Shown piece by piece: positions 35,060 to 45,260 of a DNA stretch of 64,000 nt. Below the pieces are notes generated by a model. It had not been told where the DNA came from. It made no database searches and saw only the letters and a list, made by a program, of their open reading frames with translations. How positions within the stretch are numbered: position 1 is the stretch's first letter; every line of letters begins with the position of its first letter. The translations under genes and the position numbers were made by a program. The stretch comes from Theristus sp. LFF4_11 (lineage: Eukaryota > Nematoda > Chromadorea > Monhysterida > Xyalidae), in the NCBI GenBank assembly GCA_030248135.1, contig JASANC010001326.1, positions 1-64,000 of the forward strand, written 5' to 3'.

Positions 35060-36975
35060 TCATTGTCCCAACATGGCCGACGGCGTCATCAACACATTGC
35101 CGCCATCAACTACCAAATTGTGTCCCGTCACGAACGCAGCTTTATCAGACGCCAGAAACAGCACGGCGTTTGCGATTTCCTCCGGTTGCGCGACGCGCTT
35201 CAGCGCCGCCAAGTTTGCGTAAAACTCGAGCTAAAAATAAAAATAGGATTTGAAAAACTCGGCGGCTGCTCATTAGACAGACGTTTCTTCTACGTGCACT
35301 CACAACTTTCTTTTGCGCGTCTTTATCGGTGACCCCAGCGTTCTCTAAGAAACTTGACTGCACTGCTCCGGGGCTGCAAGGGTAATTGGAAAAAACCTGG
35401 GATTTAGTTCGACAACATAGCATATCACAGAACAAACGACAACGAGCAGTGACAGAAAACAATTCGACAACAACACGGAACAGAACAAACAACAAATTTC
35501 GTAAACTGCTCGTCACACATAACCACCTAACGTACTTTATTGCGTTCACGCGAATTTTGAACGGAGCGAACTCCACGGCCATTGAGCGCGTCATGAAGTC
35601 CAGGGCAGCCTTGGCCATTCCGTAAAACATCACTGGCGGCGCCTGAAAGCCCCATTTCATCATATCATTGTGATCTTGATAGTGATATCGCTTTTCTTTT
35701 CTTTTCCAACGTACTGCTTTCAATGACGCCACACTGCTGATGTTGACGATGCATCCGTGCGTTTGTTTCAACGATGGTAAACACAGTTGTGTCAGTTCAA
35801 GCACACTAAAATTGTTGAAAAAACATTTAGCTACAAATGGGTTTGTGATTTTTAACCAAACCAGATCAGATACAAAATTCTCTAGCTGTAATTCCATAGT
35901 TTCACATGCTCTGTATTCGGCGCAAAAAGTGACAGGTTTTAACAAACATACTGTACCTTCGGGTGTTCAGGTTCATCGTTCGATCGTACGTCTCCATCGA
36001 GCCCTCGCTTGCACTCGCCGGATTGAACACTGCCCCAGCGCAATTCACCTTCAAATAAATTTAAAAATTTACACGCTGCTGTTGCGGTTAAAAAACTGAA
36101 AACCTGTACGGCAAATACCAAGATGTCAATGGGGCCGAGCTTCTCAGTAGTTGCAGCAACGAGCTCTTGCAGGTCTTTGCGCTTTGTCATGTCGCCAACG
36201 AATGCAACAACCTGTAACAAGGATTGTGTCACTAAATGGAGATTCAATACTCGGCGGGACTGAACTGAACCTTGCAATTTTCATTTGCTGTTTTGCACTT
36301 CTGTCCAACGTCCTTCAACCTGTCCGCGTTTCGACCAGTGATGGTTACATTGCTGCCGTGCGTCGCAAACAGCACCGCCACTGCAGCGCCTATGCCAGAG
36401 CTGCTGCCTTAAAACGCAAATTGAAGCGACATGTATGCATAAAAACTGTCATTTACAAGTGTATGCTGATTTTGGCATGGTCTTTTTCCTTTACAGCAAA
36501 CTCTAATTTATAGGAATCAGCTGCTTCGTTTGTGATTACGGTATGCATGCTTTCTGTGCAAACCAAACCACAGCAATGCCTGCACAGAAAGCATGCATGC
36601 ATACCGTAATCGGCTGTAGGTACGGAATGACCGAGTAAACATGGCAGCTTTTTTCAGGGTGCAAGTAGAGCGCGAAATTTGAATGAAAGAAGAAAGACGT
36701 TCAAAAACACAACTGTGTGTCAAAATTGACATGTTTTTTAACTAATTGAGTCTTCGTGCTATTCTGTTCGACCTTTCCCCCTGCACACACACGATTGGAA
36801 ATTATCTTGGCATTCTTGAAAAACACAACTCCTGGTCTGCGACTGATCGCGCCTTGATGGAGAATACAAGGACTGCCTTTTTTATTCGGTCATACTGTAT
36901 TTACGAAAAAAACTGTCATTAACGAGAAGTCACACCTGTTATCAACGCAGTTTTGTTGGCCAATAATTTTGCCAT
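35060..36975 (-). CDS. Classical short-chain dehydrogenase/reductase
   Basis: NAD(P)-dependent oxidoreductase; substrate unknown. Inferred minus-strand exons: 36975-36936, 36407-36271, 36211-36119, 36048-35957, 35805-35715, 35642-35536, 35373-35307, 35230-35060; all phases fit and give 265 residues, the classical SDR length. Seen: [14 protein letters not shown] then SSSGIG (TGxxxGIG cofactor loop), [21 protein letters not shown] (NNAG variant), catalytic Ser in NISSVAS, YGMAK (YxxxK), NPGAVQS, and [12 protein letters not shown] near the end. A longer reading of exon 3 would break the NCAG motif, so the GTATTT donor at 36118 is preferred. It resembles the FabG/DHRS4-like SDRs that are expanded in nematodes. 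Intron 1 holds two MITEs. Confidence 0.9.
36498..36620. repeat. MITE family B copy
   Basis: The core GCATGCTTTCTGTGCA is mirrored by TGCACAGAAAGCATGC with TACGGTAT-type arms. The left arm is AATTTATAGGAATCAGCTG. In SDR intron 1, directly abutting the family C copy at 36621. Confidence 0.65.
36621..36899. repeat. Tc1/mariner-like MITE (family C)
   Basis: Starts TACGGAATGACCGAGTAAAC and ends ATTCGGTCATACTGTA; inverse in orientation to the copy at 47619-47875. In SDR intron 1 (36408-36935). Confidence 0.8.
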
Positions 36976-38986
36976 GTTTAAGCGGATGTTTTCTGCCAAT
37001 ATACATGAATTTTTCAAACTTCATTTTGAGAAAACATTTGAAATTTTTAGACTGACAAAGAACTTCATCTGGTCAGTGCATCACAAAAAGTATACAGAAA
37101 ATAAGATGGAGGCGGGGTCCGCAATTTATGCAGCAGTGTCCTACAAAATTGGGACGGCAAAAGTTTCAAAAAACTCTTGGCATCTGCCAGTGCCGTCTCA
37201 CAACGCTGTTGCGCGAAACTCGTTGAATGAATCAACGCATTGCCTCAACATTGAGTGTTGTTCTTTTCAGTGACAGCAAGTTAGCTTGACTATGCGCCGT
37301 TATTACAAACTGCAAATAGAACTTGTTTTTGTTATCACTGCTTGATTCGCTCACTCGCTCGCGTGTGTTGCGTTTGACTTATCTTGCCATCAAATGCTGA
37401 CGCTGCGCATTTTTTGTGCTTGAAATAACTGAACTGATAACTGTAATCAGAATTGAAAATTTGTTGCGCACCTTGAAGTCATTCGAACTATGTGTAATGA
37501 ACGTTTTCAACCTTTTCATCAAGTGACAACGATGTAAGCGCGTGTATGAAGACATGTCGTGTCGGGCAGGAGCAAGACAAGTTGTTTTTTATGGTCAACA
37601 ACGCGTGATTTTAGTGGGTCAACATGAAATGTTGGGTCAAGCAAGCCGTGCTGAAATCTGTAACATGCGATGAATACCTGACTGGTGATGAAAATGATGG
37701 CCCATTCACTTGTTCAGCAAACTTGTCGCGCATCGAAATTATCAGTGGCTAAACAATGAATGCACGTGTCGTGTCGTTTGATGCTAAATTTTTGAAGAGT
37801 GCAGTGGCAGTCCCCATTTACCGTTTGTCCGCACAACACAAACACACAGTACTTAAAAATGCTGTACATTCGTCATGATTCAAAGGCAATTCACGCAATT
37901 TCACAAAATCGCTGCTGCTGACATTTATGGCCCGGGATAGTTGACTTTGTGAGATTCTGCTTTATAGGTTCGCTGATGTTTTACCCAGACTTAAAGATCT
38001 GTCTGTGGTAAAACACTTCGGCAGTTCTGCCTGGTGTCCGTCGCGCTGACGAGCCAGGGGGCACCGCTGTATATGCGTCTCACTGGCGAAAACGCAAACA
38101 CCGAACTTCTTGTATTGCATACACTCGCAAAACACCGGGTCCCTTGTGGCTTTATAGCCCGGGATGGTTGATTTTGTGAGATTCTGCTTTATAGGTTCGC
38201 TGATGTTTTACCCAGACTATAAGATCTGTCTGTGGTAAAACAGCTTCGGCAGTTCTGCTTGGTGTCCGTCGCACTGACGAGCCAGGGAGCACCGCGGTAT
38301 GCGTCTACCTGGGCGAAACCGCAAACAGCGAACTTCGTGTAATGTGAACGTGGGTGAGGTCCACTGGTGTCACTAAATCAGCTATTTGCACACACTGTCC
38401 ATCCTATCATACAATTAGGGTTGGCATACATTGTAGGAAATGAAAGCTTTTTTCAAAAAAAGATTTTCTTTCCGTTTGTTTTTTTGCAAAAATAAAAAAC
38501 CGGTTTTTTTATTTAAAATTTTTTGGAATTTTAGATTAGTTGAAAAATAAAATTGGGCAATGATATCATCATCGGGCATGATAACATTTTGTAATTGTAA
38601 AAGTCAAAAAATAAACTATGTCAAACTCAAGTTTAAAAACCCAGTTTTCTTTCCACTGAAGCATTTAGCATACTGCATAATGTTTAATTTTTCGTGCGTC
38701 GGTCCGGTCGGTTCGACTTCGGTCTGACTGAGACAAACCCTAAAACTTTTAATAGCAGACTATTGAGGTTTTCCTTTTGGCATAATCGAAAAAATATTTG
38801 GAAATTTTTGAATTGGTTAGGTAGGGTGACAAGGTGAGGTGAGGTGTGTCGTGTGTCGTGTGTAAGTGTAACGGAATCGGCGCGCAAACAAATAAATTAA
38901 AAAAAATTAAAAATTAACTGTGAGGTCGCCGTCGTCATCTCTTGTTTGAATTTTGGTTTCACTTTCAGTTTCACCACAGCATTATT
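36976..38986. other. Divergent spacer between SDR (-) and syntaxin (+)
   Basis: Two kilobases without a supported coding exon. It holds the tandem structured units at 37924-38335 and AT-rich, low-complexity DNA at 38420-38920. Both genes' promoters must lie here. TTTCACTTTCAG ending at 38968 is an acceptor-like site 18 bases before the syntaxin ATG. Confidence 0.5.
37924..38335 (+). ncRNA. Tandem pair of about 190-bp structured units, candidate ncRNA genes
   Basis: Two units about 227 bases apart (37924-38113 and 38148-38335) are roughly 90% alike. Each contains TTTATAGGTTCGCTGATG and then a 13-bp stem, GTTTTACC plus CAGAC pairing with GTCTG, T, GGTAAAAC (37978-38014; 38205-38241). A second stem follows, GGTGTCC with GGGCACC or GGAGCACC around GTC/GAC. 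Differences between copies fall partly in loops. The first stem puts GGTAAAAC, a possible splice donor, opposite TTTTACC, as in nematode spliced-leader RNAs. No Sm site is visible, so the RNA call is tentative. Confidence 0.35.
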
Positions 38987-41299
38987 ATGCCCGTGAAAGA
39001 TCGTTACGAAGAGTTTCAGGTTTGTGTATTGTTTTCGTGTTGTTCCCTCACCACGCTAATCTACTTGATCCAACATCCGATCTGCCACTGTTCGTTTTTA
39101 CAGTCCTGCAAGAACTATTCGTTTTTTAGTTGTCCGCTGAACAGCACGCCGAAAGCGTCAGTCGAAATTCGTGGAACTATTTCGGCGTGACACCGAACCT
39201 GGGCATCCTGAGCAATGTGAGTGGCAGCGGCAGTGAACAGAGCTGTGCATTCGACGAGCATGGACACGAAGAGTTGGATGTGCTCATTGAGGAGGAGGAC
39301 GAAAACGAAGACAAACAGCTGGACGAGTTCTTGACTCAGTGTGTCTTGTGTTTTTCTTCATCGGATGTCGTTGTTTCGTTGTTTTTTGACAGTGACTTAT
39401 CATACGAGTAAATGCAGAGTGAAATTCTTGCAACGAGACGTTCATCTGCTCGAGACATACGTGGAGGACGTGAAGATCAAGCACTCGCAGTTGTTGGTGG
39501 ACGTTCGTGACGATCAGAGTGGGTCTCACTGTTGCTGCCCTGGTGCAACGTCAATCATTGTTCACTTACTGCTCACAATTGTCGGCCCCCCTTAATTCAA
39601 ATAAAAGTTAACCGGTTCCTTTCCGACCTTTCAGAAATAAAAAGTGAACTCGACCAAATATTGAACGCGTTTCATTCGAATTCAACAAGAGTACGCAATC
39701 GCGTCAAAGGTAATCAACCACTGGTTCTTGCTTCCATGGGAATCGCTGCACACTGTGCCGTTTGTGTCACGAGCTTTTCCCAAAGTGACCCCTTTTCATC
39801 CGATTTTGTTGTGTCTGCATTCAAAGTTGGTTGTTTTGCAGCATTGAAGCAAGAAACAAGCGACTGGGACGCCCGTCGTACGGCCGCCAACAAGCCGGAC
39901 ACCGTGCACTTGCGCATTCGCCGGTCTCAGGTTGACGCTGTTGGTGTTGTTCGTTGCAGGGGGCACTTCAGGGCAGTTCAGTTTGCCCGCAAGTGCAAAC
40001 GCTGATGGCTTACAACGCACAATATCGAAAACGGCAGAATGCACCAGTTGACTGGTGGGGTTAGTCGCGTTTTCGAGCCGTTTTTGTCTCATCATGAAGA
40101 TCTCTTCTTTGTTTACGCGACTCACTGCGTTTATAGAAGTGGATTTGCAACATAGTTTCATGCTGGATGCGGCAATGCAAAGTCGCCAAAGTGATCCAGT
40201 CGTGTCTCCGGTTACTGGGGTCACTTAACCAATTTTTGAATTCTTGCATCCGATATGAAACTGCTTTCCTATCCATGCGCGCATTGAGTCGCAGAGCCAA
40301 AAGGTAAATTTTTTTTGACAATTATCATCAACCGAACCGCACCGAAATTTTGCAGTTGCTGATTCAAGACGAGCGCAAGGCTCGCGAGCTGCTCGCTGAG
40401 GTCGAAGCGCGCGCCGCCGACATCGAGAACTTGGAGCGTAGCATTCGCGCGCTGCACGATCTGTTCCTGGACATGGCGTTGGCGATCGAGGCTCAGGTCA
40501 GGGACTGTTTTGTGTGGGCTGTTTTTTTTGGCGAGTGTTTAGTATTTTACGTTTGCGAGCGCGTTACTGGTACTGCTGAATATTCTCTTTCATTATGTTA
40601 TGGTTATGTGATTCAATGCGCGCATAGATAAATGATCAGTTTCATGCGTGACACGGGAATTCAAAATTGGTCAAGGTGAAGTGACCCGAGTCCCCAAAAT
40701 ACGACTGGGCCACTTGGGCATTTTGGGTTTTTTGAATTGACATTAGCTAGTTTTTTTCCACCTCTGGAAGCAAACGCATTGAAGCGCAGAACCTAAAAAA
40801 TTGACAATAAATTCAGGAAAAAAATCCTAAATACAGGGTGAAATCGTGGATCGCATCGAAACGCACGTGGAATCGGCGGCCGAGTACTCGCACCGAGCCT
40901 TACAGGACACGATCAAGGCTGAACGATGGCTGGACAGATACAGACGCGTTCGTCACTGGTGTTTTCGTTGCTGTTGTGCGACTCAATGCGCGTCACGCCA
41001 TTCATAGACAAGAAGACAGTTTAATGCTTGACGCGACAATTCAAAATTGGTTGTTGGACCCGACCCGAGTCCCTGTAATGCGGTTGAGTTTTGAATTGCT
41101 GCATAAAGCGTGAAACTGCAAAAGCATTGACACACAGAACTATAAGAAAACACAATACCCTTAAAACACGAAACATGATAATTTTTGTGTTAGTGCTTTT
41201 CAGAAGAAGCTGCTGTTGCTGGTGTGCTTGTTCGCGCTCGCGTGCGTGCTCGTCCTGATCATGGGCGGAGCTCTCTGTAGATACGTGCTGAATTGTTGA
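38987..41299 (+). CDS. Plasma-membrane-type syntaxin (Qa-SNARE) with shortened linker
   Basis: t-SNARE for vesicle fusion, tail-anchored. Inferred exons: 38987-39019, 39130-39338, 39418-39518, 39635-39709, 39842-39930, 39960-40046, 40356-40496, 40837-40947, 41204-41299; about 313 residues. Seen: acidic N-terminal region (IEEEDENEDKQLDEF), Habc helices (VKFLQRDVHLLETYVEDVK, ending TLMAYNAQYRKRQ), then the SNARE motif with IENLERSIRALHDLFLDMAL and zero-layer Gln in IEAQGEIVDRIE, and the terminal anchor LLLLVCLFALACVLVLIMGG. This is the syntaxin 1/3/4 group. Between Habc and SNARE motif only about 12 residues are coded, where syntaxin 1A has about 40. The intron after 39930 is 29 bases, or 41 if the acceptor at 39971 is used. 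Three MITEs lie in introns 6-8. Confidence 0.88.
40111..40298. repeat. MITE family A copy
   Basis: Left GTTTACGCGACTCACTGCG, right CGCGCATTGAGTCGCAGAGC; centre AAAGTCGCCAAAGTGA against GGGGTCACTT. Fills most of syntaxin intron 6, where the missing linker would be expected. Confidence 0.75.
40602..40793. repeat. MITE family A copy
   Basis: Left GTGATTCAATGCGCGCATAG, right GCATTGAAGCGCAGAACC; centre AATTCAAAATTGGTCAAGG with the matching arm. In syntaxin intron 7. Confidence 0.75.
40973..41140. repeat. MITE family A copy
   Basis: Left GTTGTGCGACTCAATGCGCG, right GCATTGACACACAGAAC; centre AATTCAAAATTGGTTG. In syntaxin intron 8. Confidence 0.75.
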
Positions 41300-41607
41300 G
41301 ACCGCCTGCTGGTGTCATTTGTGCCGCGATACGACGACTACGTTTGCTGATTATCTCATTTTCATGTCTCGACCTTATTGTGCTGTGATATGACCCGTTT
41401 GTGAATCGATTGTGCCTGTGTTAGATCGTGATTTTCGTTTTATTGTCGTGTGAAAAGAACATACAGAAAGGTCAGATTGGTTCGGTTTGTGTTGGCAAAA
41501 AATGGCACAACTGGTCCATTGATCAGTCGAGTTCGTATTTTCTATTCCCGCGTGTCAATTCAATACAGCTTCCAAAAAACTCTGAATTTCAACACAATCA
41601 GGCAACG

Positions 41608-43407
41608 ATGTCGCTGCACCGAGCAGTTTGCATCGGTTGCACACGCCTGTTGGCCCGTTCACGTTTGCCACCAGTCGCCGGTCGCAAACTGCACCGCAGC
41701 GGTTTCGGCCGCTCATCGTTGCAGGCTCATCATTGGCGCGTGTTCAGTTGCGGCCTTTCGAGCAAATCGCAAACATCGGCGCGCTTGGATCGACGTCGCG
41801 CGAAACTGCTCTATCAAAGTCAACACCGTGGCATTCTCGAGATGGACTACATCTTTGGGTGCGTCTTCTGGGTGCTTTTGTTCGTTGATGTTCACAGACA
41901 GGCTGCGCTGTTCTGTTCTGTGCAAACTTGTTCGTTGGCTGCTTCCGTTATTTGTTATGAATGTAGTGGTGCAGTCGAACTCTATAAATTATAGGCAATC
42001 CGCTGATTGGTTGGTGGTGACACGCTACATGCTTTCGGACAGGGGGGGAAAAAAAATTTTTTTTTTTTTTTTTTTTTAGCAAAAAAACTCGTTTTTGTTT
42101 TTCGATTTGGATGACTTCTAGAGTCAATTTTTAGCGTTGAAATGACTTAACTGAATTGAAATATCGTTTCAGAAATCGTTTTCTTGCAACTTAGAACATG
42201 TTTTTCAGTCGGTAGGCCATGAGATGAACATGATATCTTGTTGATTGGCGTATGTTATAGGTCTACAATGGAGTTGTGCGATATATTGTTAAACAATTTG
42301 AGCGGAGATGTTGGTTAATACCACATCACACGACCGTTTTTCAGATACCCGATAACATGGCCACATGTTAAAACTTGCGTGCTGAGCTAAACTAACGTGT
42401 TAAACTTGCGTCTGTCAGTTGCCCGCAACGTGATCGCGAAATCATGGTACGTGTTTTCGATACGATGATTTGAAGAGTGGGCTCTCGCCATGTGGCAGAT
42501 AGCACAGCTGGTTGAACCTGAAAGTAAGTGTCTTGGGGGAGGGGCGACCGGGTCGACAGGGGTTGCCGACTTAGCTACAGCAAACAGGAATTTTTGAACA
42601 CAGTCAAATTTTGGTAATTTTCTAAAGAGGAACCACTAAGAACGGTTCAATATTCAAGTACACGTGAAAAATTGCCCTGTTTTACTGTTGAAAATGCAAC
42701 TTTCCCTCTATGAAATGGACATAATTTCAATAAAACACGATTTTCGCTCTTATAGTTTCCCGGATCGTTCTGAAAATAGTCTAGATGAACTCAGCTCGAC
42801 GAGACGCTTCGAACGAACCTAACTTGTAAAAAAAAAATTTTTTTTTAAATTTTTTTTTTAATTTAAAAAAAAAATCCGGATTTTTTTTTCCCCTAACCCT
42901 ATGCAGGACAGAGTCGACTTTCACAGCAATGCGTGCACGGAAAGCATGCATCACGTGATCAACAACCAAGCTGATTGCCAACAAATTCCGAGCTCGACTG
43001 TGGGCAGTCGATCAATGACAGACTCTTTTAGTTTTCGAGTTTTGTCGTTTTTTTGACCCAGTGGATCTGGCTTTCAAAAAAGTGTCTTGTATTTTCAGCG
43101 TTTTCGCCGAGCAGTATTTGCCGGAGTTGACAGATGAACAATTGGATGAATACGAGCAGCTGATCAATGCTAGACACAACGAGTGGGACCTGTACTATTG
43201 GATAAGTGGTCGGGACTTGTTTATGAGACAGACACCCACTGGAAAAATGAAAATTGTGAAATTTAAGACTAGTTCCGAGGATAAAATTGCTTCGTTTCAG
43301 AAACGAAGCCCACACCACCTGAAATCGACACCGAGCTGTTTCGAATGATCAAGCAGTTCGCCTGGGAATATAAATCTCGAAATCGGACAGCGCAACAAGA
43401 ATGCTGA
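41608..43407 (+). CDS. sdhaf2: Succinate dehydrogenase assembly factor 2, mitochondrial
   Basis: Matrix chaperone that promotes covalent FAD attachment to SDHA (Sdh5 family). Inferred exons 41608-41858, 43099-43208, 43301-43407, phases matched; 155 residues (human 166). The first 70 residues are Arg/Ser-rich without acids, a mitochondrial presequence. Core motifs: RRAKLLYQSQHRGILEMDY, LTDEQLDEYEQLI, EWDLYYWIS, then a C-terminal helix. The ATG lies 308 bases after the syntaxin stop on the same strand, and CACAATCAG ends six bases before it, an acceptor-like site. Intron 1 is 1.2 kb and contains a MITE split by a second insertion. Confidence 0.93.
41973..43000. mobile_element. MITE family B copy split by a larger AT-rich insertion
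   Basis: Left half 41973-42045 (AGTCGAACTCTATAAATTAT, GCTGATTGGTTGGTG, CATGCTTTC) and right half 42904-43000 (GAAAGCATGCATCACGTGAT, AAGCTGATTGCC, GAGCTCGACT) together make one family B element. About 860 bases are inserted between them, bounded by poly-A/poly-T stretches next to GGGGGGG and CCCCTAACCC. GGACAG is repeated at both borders, suggesting a target duplication. No coding seen in the insert. Confidence 0.6.
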
Positions 43408-43675
43408 CATTCTTGATAACTTTATCGTTATAGTTTTGTTCGTTTTAAAAACTTCGATCTGACCACTGATGGTTTCTTCGTGTCATAGTTTTGTTTTTAC
43501 ATTTTTTGTCTTTTTGGTTATTTTGTGCTGTCGATAGTGCCGAATGAAAGAATTAGCTCGTTGGTTGTTTTGGAGGTGTTGCATTTTCAAGCGTACTGCA
43601 AGTTTCACTGTCAATCCAATTGGTTACTTTTTTCTGTGTACGTGTCATCTCAGGAATTCAGCCAAGAACAGGGAG
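43408..43675. other. Spacer after SDHAF2, up to the hAT element
   Basis: No gene seen. Together with 45189-45260 this was the original SDHAF2-DAXX spacer, about 340 bases before the hAT insertion. Confidence 0.6.
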
Positions 43676-45188
43676 TAGGGATGGAGCCGGTTCCGGTCCG
43701 GATTCCGGATTCCGGCGCCTAAAATTGGATCCGGATCCGGTCCGGATTCCGGCGCAATTTTGCCGGATCCGGCCGGAATGGCCGAGACCCGCGAATTAAC
43801 CAGTTGATTCCTCCGTTTCAGAGCTGTTCAATGGTTTGACAAATTTGTTTCGGTGCTTTGTTGGTTTTGTTGTTGTGCATTTGACATGTGATCAGTGAGC
43901 GTTTCTTTAGTTTAGTGTTCTGTTCAATGGTAAATGGTTCACTGCTTTTGTCTTGAGTGGTAAACTTATGTGCAGCATCGTCCACTTTAAAAAACGTGGC
44001 TGCCAGCTTTTGGCCGACGTTGTTGATCAACAATAGCAGGGTTTTTTTTGAAATCAGCCATCTTCGTTGGTCATATTCAGTTAGCTGTCAAACAGTTGCT
44101 TTTTTGTGAGCCCCAGAACACCAGCGATTTTAGCGACGTGTGTTACCGTGGGTGTGCGGGGGTGCCGTGATCACCTAAAACCCGATAACCCCCCCCCCCC
44201 AACGACGAATCCACGAGACGACGAATCCATTTCAATGGTGTTGCCCGCCGTTTGCGCACTGAAGCAGCGCATCGAACAAGTCGATGCGAGTGGCATTGGT
44301 ACGACGAAAAAAACGCTGCTGACCAGCATCGACACACGCTTCCGTGCGCTTTTCCACAACGAATCCAACATCATGGCCACGTACGTTTATCCGCGATTCA
44401 AGAATACTGCAGTCGTCTTCGAAAATGAAGGCGCGATTCGTTGTGAACTACTTCACATTGCAAAGAAAATCTTGAAACGACCGGAGACGCCCACAAACTG
44501 CGACGATACATCCGAGATCGCGAACAACGACGATGACGAAAGTGAACGCGAGCCCGAACCAAAAAAGAAATCGACTGGCCTCTACGGAGGCATCGAGTTT
44601 CACGCTGCGCGACCGCGCAACCCGTCAGGCGAATCCAGTCTCGAAGACGAACTGCGCGGCGAAATGAATATGACGAGTAGGATGATTTTATAGACGAACC
44701 GGACAAAAGTGATCTAATGCTAGACTTTTGGCGGCTGAACTCGTCTAAATACCCCAAACTATCGACAATCGCGTGCAGATACTTGGCACCGCTACCAACA
44801 AGCGAACAAGCGTAGCAAGCGAACGAATGTTCTCTGAAGTTTGCGTACAGCCGATCTCGTCTGTCAACTCGTACAGCCGAAAAGGTCATGTTTCTGAATG
44901 GAGTGTTGCCAGCACTTGATTATCCCTATGCGATGTGAATTTTGTCAATTGTTGTTGTAATTTTTGGTTGGTTCACGTGCTGTGTCTTGCTGACTTTGTT
45001 TCTGTGTCTGTGCTGTTTTATGCTGAAAATGTGATTAAGAAGCGACGAAATGTGCGTACATGTTTTTTTAGACATAAAAAGGTCATTCCGGTCCGGATTC
45101 CGGCAATTTTTGCCGGATCCGGCCCGGCCGGAATGGGCTTTTGCCGGATCCGGCCCGGATTCCGGCAAATTTGCCGGATCCATCCCTA
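43676..45188 (+). mobile_element. hAT-superfamily DNA transposon, internally deleted
   Basis: 1513 bases. Left end TAGGGATGGAGCCGG; right end CCGGATCCATCCCTA, whose inverse is TAGGGATGGATCCGG. It is flanked by an exact 8-bp duplication ACAGGGAG (43668-43675 and 45189-45196). Both subterminal regions are packed with CCGGATTCCGG/CCGGATCCGG repeats (43687-43790, 45083-45181), the usual transposase-binding clusters of hAT elements. The interior codes the C-terminal half of a transposase. Confidence 0.93.
44217..44940 (+). pseudogene. hAT (ZBED-like) transposase C-terminal remnant
   Basis: Open from 44106 to the TAG at 44691, with hAT similarity starting near 44217. It contains SIDTRFRALF and the conserved YVYPRFKNT (family: LDPRFK). 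Past the stop, another frame continues with LMLDFWRLNSSKYPKLSTIA and RYLAPLPTS (dimerisation region WWxxN...FPxLxxLAxxYL), then VASERMFSEV in a third frame and AEKVMFLNG in a fourth segment. At least three frame breaks, plus absence of the BED finger and N-terminal catalytic part, mean it cannot make active transposase. Confidence 0.85.
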
Positions 45189-45260
45189 ACAGGGAGATTT
45201 CCCAGAAGCTGTTTTTTGTAGATTTTCTGTTTACAAATACGTTTTGTTGTGGACCCGATC

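Noticed and set aside
42040..42080. Long A/T homopolymer as a functional element
   Set aside because: Most likely the end of an inserted repeat or a low-complexity artefact; no structure beyond the run itself.
44106..44693. Independent protein gene of 195 residues
   Set aside because: It lies fully inside a hAT element with target duplication and matches part of a transposase whose continuation is frameshifted.
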